A stretch of DNA of 21,906 bases from DASVBJ01 sp036375895 (GCA_036375895.1 DASVBJ010000224.1:1-21906); one strand, 5' to 3'; shown: positions 15,001 to 21,785, counted from the first letter of the stretch. The notes: generated from the letters alone by a model not told the origin. Numbers and translations: made by a program.

Positions 15001-15871
15001 ACTGCGCGAAGTCCATGGACTCGGCGTGCTTGATCGAGGGGACGAGCAGCGAGCGGCTGCCGTCCTCCTTCTGCACGTCGATGGCGAGGCCGAGGTTGAC
15101 GTGCTCGGGGTGGACGACCGCGGGCTTGCCGTCGATCTCGGTGTAGCCGTAGTTCATCTCCGGCATCGAGGACAGCGCCCGTACGAGCGCGAAGCCGATG
15201 ATGTGGGTGAACGAGACCTTGCCGCCCCGCGCGCGCTTGAGGTGGTTGTTGATGACCGTGCGGTTGTCGATGAGGAGCTTGGCCGGGACGGCGCGCACGC
15301 TGGTGGCGGTGGGCACCTGCAGGCTCGCCTGCATGTTGCTGACGATGCGGGCGGCCGGGCCCTTGAGCGCGACGGTCTCGGCACCCGGACCGGCCGGCTG
15401 GGCGGTCGGCTTGGCCTTCGCCTCGGGCTGCGCCGCTGCCGGCGTGGCGGCCGCGGCCGGAGCCGCCGGCTTGGCGGGGGCCGGCGCGGGCTTGGCCGAC
15501 GGCGGCGCGGGCTTGGCCGACGGCGGCGCGGGCTTGGCGGACGGCGGCGCGGGCTTGGCGGACGGCGGCGTGGTCACCGGCGGGGGGCCGTCGGCGCGGG
15601 CCGCGGCGCCGCCGGACGGCGGTGCGGGCGCGGGCGTGGGCGTGGCGGCGCCGGCGGTCTGGCGGGGCTCGCCCCCGGCGAGACCCCCGTTGGCCCCGGC
15701 CGTACCGGCCTCGTGCGGCCGGTAGTCCTCGAAGAAGTCCCACCACGCCTTGTCCACGGACTCGGGGTCCTTGAGGTACTGCTGGTAGATCTCGTCGACC
15801 AGCCACTCGTTGGGTCCGAAGGCGGCCAGCGCGCTGTCGCCGGACGTGCTGCTCTCTTGGGAGTGGGACAC
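12002..15871 (-). CDS. kgd: Fused 2-oxoglutarate dehydrogenase E1/E2 (Kgd/OdhA)
   Basis: A 1289-residue multifunctional enzyme of the TCA cycle; it decarboxylates 2-oxoglutarate with thiamine diphosphate and carries a succinyltransferase domain. Order of parts: an N-terminal helix FGPNEWLVDEIYQQYLKDPESVDKAWWDFFEDY (18-50); a Pro/Ala/Lys linker (about 55-165) with four PPSAKPA repeats; the E2 catalytic domain (about 165-410) with active-site TYDHRIIQGA (near 375); and the E1 domain (about 425-1289). E1 motifs are HLGTEG, HGDAAFAGQGVVAETLNLS with NNQVGF (thiamine diphosphate/metal), RGHNEGDDPSMTQP, and the transketolase-like C-terminal half. No lipoyl domain is present, as in other actinobacterial forms, which borrow lipoyl groups from another E2. 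In those relatives the FHA protein GarA/OdhI inhibits E1; no such gene is in this window. The GTG start at 15871 has only a distant GAGGG. Confidence 0.96.
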   Translation of the reverse strand: MSHSQESSTSGDSALAAFGPNEWLVDEIYQQYLKDPESVDKAWWDFFEDYRPHEAGTAGANGGLAGGEPRQTAGAATPTPAPAPPSGGAAARADGPPPVTTPPSAKPAPPSAKPAPPSAKPAPPSAKPAPAPAKPAAPAAAATPAAAQPEAKAKPTAQPAGPGAETVALKGPAARIVSNMQASLQVPTATSVRAVPAKLLIDNRTVINNHLKRARGGKVSFTHIIGFALVRALSSMPEMNYGYTEIDGKPAVVHPEHVNLGLAIDVQKEDGSRSLLVPSIKHAESMDFAQFWSAYEDVVRRARHGKLTADDFAGTTISLTNPGTIGTVHSVPRLMSGQGTIVGVGAMEYPAEYQGAAPETLARLAVSKILTLTSTYDHRIIQGAQSGDFLRRIHQLLLGEDRFYDDIFRALRLPYEPIRWVQDISASHEDDVAKQARVQELIHAYRVRGHLMADTDPLEFRQRSHPDLDVVTHGLTLWDLDREFATGGFGGRPMATLREILGILRESYCRRIGIEYMHIQDPEERRWIQERVEVGSPKPNREDQLRILRRLNAAEAFETFLQTKYVGQKRFSLEGGESVIPLLDQVMCSAAADGLDEVCIGMPHRGRLNVLANLAGKSYGQIFREFEGNQDPRSVQGSGDVKYHLGTEGTYTTPDGHDCKVYLAANPSHLEAVNPVLEGIARAKQDRIDKGESGFTVLPVLLHGDAAFAGQGVVAETLNLSQLRGYRTGGTVHVIINNQVGFTTSPASSRSSFYCTDVARMIQAPIFHVNGDDPEACVRVAKLAFEYRQAFKKDVVIDMVCYRRRGHNEGDDPSMTQPLMYSLIEAKRSVRKLYTESLIGRGDISVEEAEQALRDYQGQLERVFAETRETIAASSDQGTGEGIEPPAEQHASIGAPNIQTAIDMETVKRIAEAHVALPDSFTVHPKLLPLLQRRAAMATEGGIDWAMGELFAFGSLLLEGRPVRLAGQDSRRGTFVQRHAVLTDRETGDEWTPLAHLDDGQARFWIYDSLLSEFATMGFEYGYSVARPDALVLWEAQFGDFTNGAQAIVDEFVSSSEQKWGQRSSVVLLLPHGYEGQGPDHSSGRIERFLQLCAEDNMTVAMPTTPASYFHLLRWHAYHEPRRPLVVFTPKSMLRLKASASAVEDFTTGTFRPVIPETESGADPASVRRVLLCSGKVYWDLLAERAKRVAAGDASGGSVAIVRVEQLAPLPARGILQALAPFGNADLMWVQEEPANQGPWPFMALNLPAHLGGRQLSCVSRAAAASPAAGSHKQHELEQRALVERAFAL
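15486..15569 (-). repeat. Four tandem 21-bp repeats in the kgd linker
   Basis: Four near-identical 21-bp units (starts 15486, 15507, 15528, 15549) encode PPSAKPA four times; only one position per unit varies (C or G before GAC). A degenerate fifth unit precedes them at 15465-15485. They lie in the flexible linker between the N-terminal helix and the E2 domain, so copy number can change in frame. Confidence 0.92.
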
Positions 15872-15966
15872 GACGAGATTCGCCCTCTTCCGCTGGGTCG
15901 CAAGATCTGATACGCGGTAGCGCCCAGCCTAGTCGGCCACGGCGCCCGGCTCGTAGCCCCTCCGCC

Positions 15967-16002
15967 CTCACCGTCCGTGATCGGACGACTTTTTACGGTG
16001 AG
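15967..16002 (+). terminator. Nested hairpins with a T-run between ACAD and kgd genes
   Basis: On the plus strand CGTCCG-TGAT-CGGACG (15972-15987) is followed by ACTTTTTA, the form of an intrinsic terminator. An outer perfect 8-bp inverted repeat, CTCACCGT (15967-15974) and ACGGTGAG (15995-16002), overlaps the inner stem, so the two foldings compete. The flanking genes are both on the minus strand, where the A-run precedes the hairpin. It may end acyl-CoA dehydrogenase transcription as a bidirectional element or stop antisense transcripts rising from kgd. The kgd promoter must lie in 15872-15966 or upstream. Confidence 0.55.
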
Positions 16003-16031
16003 CGAGCCGGCGGCGTCTCGCGGCCCCCGGG

Positions 16032-17207
16032 TCACAGTCCCAGTGACCGGGCGATGACGAGCTTCTGCACCTCCGACGCTCCCTCGACGATGCGCAGCAT
16101 GCGCAGGTGCCGCAGGACGCGCTCGATCGGGCCCTCCTTGAGCAGGCCCATGCCGCCGAAGACCTGCAAGCAGCGGTCGGCCACGGCGTACGCCCGGTCG
16201 GTCGCGTAGTACTTCGCGACCGACGCGTCGACCCACGCGGTGGCGGCCAGGTCGGGTTGGTCGACCGCCCACGCGAGGTGGTAGGTCATCCAGCGCATCG
16301 CCTCGATCTCGGCCTTGCACTCGGCCAGCGGGAAGGACACGCCCTGCTTCGCGGCGAGCGGCTTGCCGAACGCCGTCCGGGTGCGGGCGTGAGCCACCGC
16401 CTGGTCGAGGCAGAACTCGGCGAGGCCCAGGCTCTGCGCCGCGAAACCGGACCGCCCGGCGTTGAGGAACGCCATCGCGGCGTGGAAGCCGCGCCCGACC
16501 TCGCCGATGACGTGGTCGGCCGGGATGCGGGCGCCGTCGAACCACAGCTCGGAGGGGTGGGAGTCGGCCATCGACCACTGCGTCTTGCCGACCCGGAACT
16601 GGTCCTTCGGCACGATGAAGGCGGTGATGCCGCCGTTGGCCTTCTTCTCCGGGTCGGTGACCGCGAAGACCAGCGCGAAGTCGGCCTTGTCCGCGTTGGT
16701 GATGTAGTGCTTCATGCCGTCGATGACCCAGCAGTCGCCGTCGAGGCGGGCACGGGTGCGGATGGCCTGCGCGTCGCTGCCCGCCTCCGGCTCGGTCAGG
16801 GCGAAGCACATCGACTTCTCGGCGCGCACGACCGGGTGGAGGTAGGTCGGCCACAGGTGCTCGGGGAGCTGCAGCAGCATCGGCGTCGGGCCGGCGGGGC
16901 TGGGCGGCGCGATGGCGGCCATCGCGAGCCGCAGCCCGCTGTGCGCCGCGTCCTCGATCAGCAGCGCGGTGCCGAGCGTCGACACGCCCCAACCGCCGGC
17001 CGCCTCGGGCATGTGGCAGGCGTAGAAGCCCTCCTCGGCCGACCGGCGGCGCACCTTGTCGAGGGCGTCCCGCACCCGCTCGACGTCGGGGTGGATCGTG
17101 GCGTAGTCCTCGCGCAGCGACTCGTCCAACGGCCGGACCTCCCGGTCGACGAACGCGGCGAAGGACTTGCGCAGGGCGGCGAGCTCGTCGGGGATCCGGA
17201 AGTCCAT
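16032..17207 (-). CDS. Acyl-CoA dehydrogenase
   Basis: A 391-residue FAD enzyme that introduces an alpha-beta double bond into an acyl-CoA and passes electrons to ETF. Domains: N-terminal helices (1-120), beta domain (about 125-235) with the FAD-binding signature CFALTEPEAGSDA, and C-terminal helices (about 240-391) with ARTRTAFGKPLAAKQGVSFPLAE and QVFGGMGLLKEGPIERVLRHLRMLRIVEGASEVQKLVIAR. The catalytic base is most likely E375 in RIVEGASE, equivalent to the glutamate of the IYEGT motif. Chain-length preference cannot be read from the sequence; the APPSPAGPTPMLLQLPEHLWPTYLHPVV segment is typical of a group annotated for medium/long or unusual acyl-CoAs. The ATG at 17207 shares its A with the upstream TGA (TGATG), so it is coupled to the hydroxyacid dehydrogenase. 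Confidence 0.92.
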   Translation of the reverse strand: MDFRIPDELAALRKSFAAFVDREVRPLDESLREDYATIHPDVERVRDALDKVRRRSAEEGFYACHMPEAAGGWGVSTLGTALLIEDAAHSGLRLAMAAIAPPSPAGPTPMLLQLPEHLWPTYLHPVVRAEKSMCFALTEPEAGSDAQAIRTRARLDGDCWVIDGMKHYITNADKADFALVFAVTDPEKKANGGITAFIVPKDQFRVGKTQWSMADSHPSELWFDGARIPADHVIGEVGRGFHAAMAFLNAGRSGFAAQSLGLAEFCLDQAVAHARTRTAFGKPLAAKQGVSFPLAECKAEIEAMRWMTYHLAWAVDQPDLAATAWVDASVAKYYATDRAYAVADRCLQVFGGMGLLKEGPIERVLRHLRMLRIVEGASEVQKLVIARSLGL

Positions 17208-18073
17208 CAGCTGCTCCGGTGGGAGTGGTAGGTCGCGGCCATGTCCTCGTCACCGTGCCCTAGCTCGACCGCGCGCGCCAGGTGCCGTCTCACTGCCTGG
17301 GTGACGGCCAGGTCGACACCGGCCTCGCGGGCGGCCTCGAGGATGAGCCCGGCATCCTTCTCCGCGCCCCGGAGCGGGAACGACGCGGGGAACTCCCGGT
17401 CGAGCATCATCGCGCCCTTCATCTGCGCGTACGGCGAGTCCAGCGGGCCGTCGGCGATGGTGTGGAGGAACAGCCGAGGGTCCAGGCCGAGCCCTTCGGC
17501 CAGGCTGATCGCCTCGGCGGTGGCCTCGACGAGGGCGATCACCCAGCTGTTCATCACCAGCTTGAGGCGGGTGCCGCCGAGCTCGCCGTCGACCCAGACG
17601 ATCTTGGCGGCCACGGCGTCGAAGACATGCTCGCAGCCTGCCCGGACCTCCTCCGGCCCGCAGGCGAGGACGGTCAGCGCGGCCTGCTCGGCGGGCGCCT
17701 TGGTGCCGACCACGGGCGCGTCGACGTACGTCGTGCCGTGCTCCGCCGCGATGGCCTCGAGTCGCCGGGAGCCGTCCAGCCCCACGGTGCTCATCTGCAG
17801 CCAGACCGCGCCGTGGGGGAGGGCGGCGAGGGCACCGGGCGCGACTGCGGCGACCGCGTCCGCGTCGTGCAGCATCGTGAGGAGGTACTCGGCGTCGGCG
17901 GCCGCCTCGCCGGGACTCGCGGCGACCGTGACGTGGTCACCGGCAAGCGCCTCGGCCTTGTCACGGCTGCGGTTCCAGACCCGCACGTCGTGGCCGGCGG
18001 CCGCCAGGTTGCGCGCCATCGGTGCGCCCATGGTCCCCGTGCCCAGTACGGCGACAGTCGTCGTCTCGCCCAT
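17207..18073 (-). CDS. Beta-hydroxyacid (3-hydroxyisobutyrate-type) dehydrogenase
   Basis: A 288-residue NAD(P)-dependent enzyme of the 3-hydroxyisobutyrate dehydrogenase family. The N-terminal Rossmann domain (about 6-165) has GTGTMGAPMARNLAAAGHDVRVWNRS (GTGTMG at 11-16) and VWLQMSTVG. The catalytic lysine is K171 in GGTRLKLVMNSWV, with N175, and the all-helical C-terminal domain follows. YVDAPVVGTKAPAEQAALTVLACG is the substrate-side signature. The missing DMST(I/V)xP acidic residue (here LQMSTVGLDG) suggests it is not classical 3-hydroxyisobutyrate dehydrogenase; glyoxylate, succinic semialdehyde or another beta-hydroxyacid are alternatives. The ATG at 18073 follows GGAGAG; its TGA overlaps the acyl-CoA dehydrogenase ATG by one base, so both enzymes are made together, plausibly in degradation of a branched or hydroxylated acyl compound. 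Confidence 0.88.
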   Translation of the reverse strand: MGETTTVAVLGTGTMGAPMARNLAAAGHDVRVWNRSRDKAEALAGDHVTVAASPGEAAADAEYLLTMLHDADAVAAVAPGALAALPHGAVWLQMSTVGLDGSRRLEAIAAEHGTTYVDAPVVGTKAPAEQAALTVLACGPEEVRAGCEHVFDAVAAKIVWVDGELGGTRLKLVMNSWVIALVEATAEAISLAEGLGLDPRLFLHTIADGPLDSPYAQMKGAMMLDREFPASFPLRGAEKDAGLILEAAREAGVDLAVTQAVRRHLARAVELGHGDEDMAATYHSHRSS

Positions 18074-18263
18074 CAGGTGTGTCTCTCCGCTCCTTGGCCG
18101 CCCACTCGACGCCATCCTGGCCAACGTCCCCGCGGTCGCGCCGCGGGGGTCCGCTCCCCGATCCGAGCAGGAATCGAGAAGCGCCACGGTGGGGGCGCTC
18201 TTAGCCTTTCTGCGGAAGGCTGGCGTGACGCCGAGCAGCCGAATGACGAGAGGAAGCCGGAGA

Positions 18264-18713
18264 ATGCCCGCAAAGAGTGCAAAGTCCGAACCCGACGGCT
18301 TCAGCGCGGAGGAGCGTGCCGCGATGAAGGAGCGCGCCGCCGAGCTGCGTGCCGAGGGCAAGAAGGGCGCCAAGAAGGCCGACGGCCTGCAGGCGGTTCT
18401 CGACAGGATTGCGCAGATGGCACCGGAGGATCGTGCGCTCGCCGAGCGCGTGCATCTGGCGGTGACCGGCGCGGCCCCCGAGCTGACACCGAAGACCTGG
18501 TACGGGATGCCCGCCTACGCGAACGCGGACGGCAAGGTCGTCATCTTCTTCCAAGACGCGGGCAAGTTCAGCTACCGGTACTCGACCCTGGGCTTCCAGG
18601 ACACGGCGAACCTCGACGACGGAGACATGTGGCCGGTGTCCTACGCGCTCCGAAAGTGGAGCGCCGCAGTAGAGAAGCGAGTTGTCGAGCTGGTGAAAGC
18701 CGCGATCTCCTGA
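18264..18713 (+). CDS. DUF1801 domain protein
   Basis: A 149-residue protein of the DUF1801 family (a fold shared with YdhG, proposed for iron handling). A Lys/Glu-rich helical N-terminus (1-45, with AEERAAMKERAAELRAEGKKGAKKADGLQAVLDRIAQM) precedes the compact domain, which holds LTPKTWYGMPAYANADGKVVIFFQDAGKFSYRYSTLGFQDTANLDDGDMWPVSYALRKW. Family members are cytoplasmic and mostly of unknown function. The ATG at 18264 has AGGA 9 nt upstream. It is divergent from the hydroxyacid dehydrogenase gene, with 190 bp between them that contain an AGCCTT-N7-AAGGCT inverted repeat (18203-18221) that could be regulatory. The next gene starts 31 bp downstream on the same strand, so the two probably form an operon. 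Confidence 0.88.
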   Translation: MPAKSAKSEPDGFSAEERAAMKERAAELRAEGKKGAKKADGLQAVLDRIAQMAPEDRALAERVHLAVTGAAPELTPKTWYGMPAYANADGKVVIFFQDAGKFSYRYSTLGFQDTANLDDGDMWPVSYALRKWSAAVEKRVVELVKAAIS

Positions 18714-18744
18714 GTGCGGACCCGGCCATGCCTGAGGGGTCGTC

Positions 18745-19311
18745 ATGGCGAAGCTGATCTACGCGGCCATTGCCTCCCTCGACGGCTACGTCGAAGACGC
18801 CCAAGGCGGCTTCGCGTGGGCCGCACCCGATGACGAGGTCCACAGCTTCGTCAACGACCTGGAACGTCCGGTGGGCACCTACCTGTACGGCCGTCGCATG
18901 TACGAGACGATGCGCTTCTGGGAGACCGCGCACACCCTTCCCGACCTGACCTCGGTCGGGCGGGACTTCGCCGAGATCTGGCAGGCCGCCGACAAGATCG
19001 TCTTCTCCCGGACGCTGGCCTCCGCGTCGAGCGTCAGAACGCGGATCGAGCGGGACTTCGACCCCGACCTGGTGCGGCGGCTGAAGGCAACGGCCGAGCA
19101 CGACCTGACGGTGGGCGGGGCGGAGCTGGCAGGCCAGGCGATCCGGGCCGGGCTGGTCGACGAGCTGCACCTGCTCGCGGTGCCAGTGCTCGTCGGAGGA
19201 GGCAAACCCGCCCTCCCGCGCGACGTGCGCGTGGACCTCGAGCTGACCGACACCCGGCGCTTCGCCAGCGGCGTCGTCTACCTCAACTACCGCCTCGGTC
19301 CGATCGGGTGA
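18745..19311 (+). CDS. Dihydrofolate reductase-like (RibD_C) protein
   Basis: A 188-residue protein of the RibD C-terminal/dihydrofolate-reductase-like superfamily. It opens with LIYAAIASLDGYVEDAQGGFAWAAPDDEVH, matches the YLYGRRMYETMRFWE segment, and has the nucleotide-binding VGGAELAGQAIRAGLVDELHLLAVPVLVGGGKPALP that marks these NADPH-dependent reductases. Members called YyaP/YwjB-like are common as single genes, with no proven substrate; it should not be read as the essential folA gene, whose sequence is different. The ATG at 18745 follows GAGGGG. It is probably cotranscribed with the DUF1801 gene and converges on the ArsR-type regulator gene. Confidence 0.88.
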   Translation: MAKLIYAAIASLDGYVEDAQGGFAWAAPDDEVHSFVNDLERPVGTYLYGRRMYETMRFWETAHTLPDLTSVGRDFAEIWQAADKIVFSRTLASASSVRTRIERDFDPDLVRRLKATAEHDLTVGGAELAGQAIRAGLVDELHLLAVPVLVGGGKPALPRDVRVDLELTDTRRFASGVVYLNYRLGPIG

Positions 19312-19316
19312 ACGGC

Positions 19317-19338
19317 GCCTGCCCCGGACCAGGCAGGC
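19317..19338 (+). terminator. Hairpin after the RibD_C-like gene
   Basis: GCCTGCC (19317-19323) and GGCAGGC (19332-19338) form a perfect 7-bp stem with an 8-nt loop, 5 nt after the stop codon. No T-tract. Placement at a convergent junction supports termination. Confidence 0.45.
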
Positions 19339-19364
19339 TCTCGCGACGACCGATCGGAAGGGCC

Positions 19365-19380
19365 GAGCCGGATCCGGCTC
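19365..19380. terminator. Perfect 16-bp palindrome at a convergent junction
   Basis: GAGCCGGATCCGGCTC is a perfect palindrome abutting the stop codon of the minus-strand ArsR-type gene (19381). With the hairpin at 19317-19338 it fills the 69-bp gap between convergent genes and probably serves as a terminator, possibly in both directions. There is no T-tract. Confidence 0.4.
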
Positions 19381-19983
19381 TCAGCGCTGCGGCGGTCGCG
19401 CGGTGGTGCGGGGGATGAGGCGAAGCGCGGCGTGCACGAGCCGCGCGCCCTCGGGCATCTCTTCGCCCTCACGGCTGGTGGCGAAGTACGGCCGCAGCAC
19501 CTCCATCAGCCGGTCGGTCACCTCGGCCAGCTCCTGCGCGGTCACGACGATCGTGCTGTTGGAGAGCAGGGCGGCGTCCTGCCACTCGGCCGGCTCCTCG
19601 CGCGCGTGATCCGTCCAGGCCAGCGCCTTCCGGTCGGCGCTGTCGAGCATCACCCGGGCCAGTGCCATGTCCACCGCCCGCGACTCCCGCCGATCGACGT
19701 CGTCACCGATCTCGCTCTGCCAGCCGCGGAACACCGCCCGCCACACCCGCTCGCGGGCGTCGCTGCGGGCCTCGTCCTCCTCGACGAAGCCGTACCGCGC
19801 CAGCAGGCGCAGGTGGTAGCTGCAGGCGCTCGGGGACAGGCCCGCGACCTCGGCGCACTCGGTGGCCGTCGCCGGCCCGTCGACCTGAAGCCGCTCGAGG
19901 ATCGCGAAGCGACCCGGGTGTGCGATCGCGCGCAGCGCCTGCGGGTCGGTGATGCGCCGGCCGTAGGCGTCGTCTCGGGGCAT
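19381..19983 (-). CDS. ArsR-type winged-helix regulator
   Basis: A 200-residue transcription factor. The N-terminal winged helix (about 10-85) reads ITDPQALRAIAHPGRFAILERLQVDGPATATECAEVAGLSPSACSYHLRLLARYGFVEED, the standard ArsR/HTH_20 pattern with the recognition helix SPSACSYHLRLL. The rest is a helical effector/dimer domain with WRAVFRGW, conserved in regulators paired with MFS exporters. No metal-binding cysteine pair is seen, so it is likely to sense an organic compound rather than a metal. The ATG at 19983 lies 6 nt after a TATGCT box (19990-19995, minus), so the transcript may be nearly leaderless. It is divergent from the MFS gene with 68 bp between, and two 18-bp operators lie in that space; it should repress both genes until the exporter substrate is present. 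Confidence 0.88.
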   Translation of the reverse strand: MPRDDAYGRRITDPQALRAIAHPGRFAILERLQVDGPATATECAEVAGLSPSACSYHLRLLARYGFVEEDEARSDARERVWRAVFRGWQSEIGDDVDRRESRAVDMALARVMLDSADRKALAWTDHAREEPAEWQDAALLSNSTIVVTAQELAEVTDRLMEVLRPYFATSREGEEMPEGARLVHAALRLIPRTTARPPQR

Positions 19984-20002
19984 GCGGCCAGCATAGACGG
20001 AT

Positions 20003-20047
20003 CTGAAACAACTACTTCACAAATCAGATGTGAAGCATTACCTTCAC
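20003..20047. promoter_or_regulatory. Two ArsR operators in the divergent promoter
   Basis: GTGAAG-N6-CTTCAC is a perfect inverted repeat at 20030-20047; a second copy at 20003-20020 (CTGAAA-N6-CTTCAC) differs at two left-half positions. They are 27 bp apart. Their inner arms also make CTTCACA-N7-TGTGAAG (20015-20035). The form agrees with operators described for ArsR-type regulators that control exporters. Binding is inferred. Confidence 0.78.
20016..20044 (+). promoter_or_regulatory. Leaderless promoter of the MFS gene
   Basis: TTCACA (20016-20021, one mismatch from TTGACA), a 17-bp spacer and TACCTT (20039-20044) put the transcription start about 8 nt on, at the GTG of the MFS gene (20052). 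There is no Shine-Dalgarno, which fits a leaderless transcript. Both hexamers lie within operator arms. Confidence 0.6.
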
Positions 20048-20051
20048 GTCT

Positions 20052-21404
20052 GTGACGACCTCCATCACGCAGCCCGCCGACAGCGCCCTCGAGCCGCGAG
20101 CCGTCGGGCCGGCCGGTCCGCCGCCAGTCCCGACCCCAGTCCCGGCGGCCAACCCGCCAGTCGCGCCGCGGCTGTCGCGCCAGCGCGACTTCAGGCTGGT
20201 GTGGGGCAGCTACGCCGTCTCCGCCGTGGGCACCGAGGTGACCTTGCTGGCCGTGCCCCTCGCAGCCGCCGTGCTCCTCGGTGCCACGCCGCTGCAGATG
20301 GGGCTGCTCACGGCGGCCGGCACGATGCCGTACCTCGGCCTCGGGCTCGTGGCGGGCGCCTGGGTCGACCGGATTACCCGGCGCCGGCCGCTGCTCGTGG
20401 TGACCGACCTGGTGGCGGCCGCGGTGCTGCTCTCGGTGCCGCTGGCGTACCTGCTCGACGCGCTCACCATCGCCCAGCTGGTGCTCGTCGAGCTCGCGCT
20501 CGGCGTCTGCCGGGTGACCGCGCGACCGGCGTTCCAGGCGCACCTCCCGGACGTCGTACGCCGGGACCAGCTCACGCCGGCGAGCGGCCAACTGCGGGCG
20601 GCCGACTCGGCAGCGATGCTCGGCGGTCCCGGCCTCGGCGGCCTGCTTGTCCAGGCCCTGACCGCGCCGGTCGCGGTTGTGGTCGACGCGGTGTCCTTCC
20701 TCTTCTCCGCCCTGGCGATCAGCCGCGTGCGCGCCCCTGAGGGGGAGGAGCGTGAGCCCGGCCCCCGCCGGCCGCTGCGGGTCGAGGTCGCGGAGGGGCT
20801 GGCGACGATCGTCCGCGACCGGCGGCTGCGGGCGATCGCGGGCACGGCGGCCAACCTCAACCTCTTCGGCCTAGTCGTGACGGCGCTGTTCGTCGTCTAC
20901 GCGACGCGGGAGCTGCGGTTCTCTCCGGGCCTGGTCGGTGGCGTGGTCATGGTCGGCGGGGCGGGCGCGCTGCTCGGCGCCCTGGCCGCCGCGCGGGTGG
21001 CCGCCCGGATCGGGGCGGGTCGGACGGTCGTGGTCGCCTCGGTGGTCTTCTCGACCTGCATGGTGGCGTTCCCGCTCGCCGCCGGACCGGTGTGGGCGGA
21101 GTTCGCGGTGATCGCGGGTGCCGAGGCGGTGTGCGGTTTCGCGGTGATGCTCTTCGACGTCACCATCGCCGGCATGGTCCTGACGATCGTGCCGCGGGCC
21201 AGGCTGGGCCGGGTGAACGCGTCACTGTCCTTCGTGACCCAGGGCGTCAAGCCGCTCGGCGCGCTCGCCGGCGGCGCCCTCGGTACCGCCATCGGCCTAC
21301 GGCCCGCGTTGTGGGTGGCCGCCGCCGGCGCGACGACGACCGTCCTGTGGACGTGGTTCTCGCCGCTGCGTGACCGCGACCCGGAGGCCGCCAACCGGTT
21401 GTGA
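20052..21404 (+). CDS. MFS exporter
   Basis: A 450-residue major facilitator transporter of the MFS_3 (EntS-like) type, expected to export a small molecule by proton antiport. After a Pro/Ala-rich cytoplasmic tail (1-42), the first half begins DFRLVWGSYAVSAVGTEVTLLAVPLAAAVLL. Helices 2-3 are joined by GLVAGAWVDRITRRRPLLV, a good match to MFS motif A, and a charged central loop (RAPEGEEREPGPRRPLRVEVAEGLATIVRDRRLR) divides the halves. The second half contains about six further helices. No substrate can be named. The GTG at 20052 has no ribosome binding site but sits where a leaderless transcript would start. Divergent ArsR-type regulator and two operators indicate induction by the exported compound. 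It ends 2 bp from the convergent GYD gene. Confidence 0.9.
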   Translation: MTTSITQPADSALEPRAVGPAGPPPVPTPVPAANPPVAPRLSRQRDFRLVWGSYAVSAVGTEVTLLAVPLAAAVLLGATPLQMGLLTAAGTMPYLGLGLVAGAWVDRITRRRPLLVVTDLVAAAVLLSVPLAYLLDALTIAQLVLVELALGVCRVTARPAFQAHLPDVVRRDQLTPASGQLRAADSAAMLGGPGLGGLLVQALTAPVAVVVDAVSFLFSALAISRVRAPEGEEREPGPRRPLRVEVAEGLATIVRDRRLRAIAGTAANLNLFGLVVTALFVVYATRELRFSPGLVGGVVMVGGAGALLGALAAARVAARIGAGRTVVVASVVFSTCMVAFPLAAGPVWAEFAVIAGAEAVCGFAVMLFDVTIAGMVLTIVPRARLGRVNASLSFVTQGVKPLGALAGGALGTAIGLRPALWVAAAGATTTVLWTWFSPLRDRDPEAANRL

Positions 21405-21406
21405 CC

Positions 21407-21730
21407 TCAGCCGGGGGGCGCGTACCCGGTCATGGCCGAGCGGCGCATGGCCTCCATGCTCTCCTCGGCGTCGAACAGCGGCGTCGTCTTGTAGGCCCGC
21501 ACCCCGCCACCGGCCGTCGCGCTGATCGCGAACGCGCCCGCGTCGACGTTGGTCGGGAACTGCGCGATCGCCGTCACGTCGTAGTCGCCGAAGCTGAAGT
21601 AGAAGGACTCGACGCGACCGCCCAGGGCCTCGACGGCCGGACGGATCAGAGCGGCCCGGTCCTGTGGGTTCTTGCTCATCGCCGCCCAGGCCTCGGGCGT
21701 ATAGGCGACTTGGATCAGGTAATGGGGCAT
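21407..21730 (-). CDS. GYD-domain protein
   Basis: A 107-residue protein of the GYD family (small alpha-beta barrel fold related to ferredoxin-like dimeric proteins), named for its conserved Gly-Tyr/Asp motif. It opens PHYLIQVAYTPEAWAAMSKNPQDRAALIRPAVEALGGRVESFYFSFGDYDVTAIAQFPTNVDAGAFAIS, where FGDYD is the signature, and ends with a short C-terminal tail. Function in the family is unknown. The ATG at 21730 is supported by AGGAGG 8 nt upstream; a longer frame to 21814 would add 28 residues without support. Upstream lie TTGACC (21788-21793, minus) and GATGCT as possible -35 and -10. It converges on the MFS gene with 2 bp between stop codons. Confidence 0.9.
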   Translation of the reverse strand: MPHYLIQVAYTPEAWAAMSKNPQDRAALIRPAVEALGGRVESFYFSFGDYDVTAIAQFPTNVDAGAFAISATAGGGVRAYKTTPLFDAEESMEAMRRSAMTGYAPPG

Positions 21731-21785
21731 GTCGACACCTCCTGCTCGCGGTCCCCGCGCCCGGAGCATCCGTCGGCGCACGGGG

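Noticed and set aside
15465..15569. Possible CRISPR or other repeat array
   Set aside because: The 21-bp units are contiguous without spacers and encode an in-frame PPSAKPA linker.
12047..15910. Open reading frame of 1287 codons on the plus strand opposite kgd
   Set aside because: Composition (Arg, Gly, Val, Leu, Asp, His) is that of an antisense shadow, no motif is present, and kgd on the other strand is unambiguous.
18745..19311. folA dihydrofolate reductase
   Set aside because: Sequence matches the RibD_C/YyaP-like group, not the classical folate enzyme, and no thyA is adjacent.
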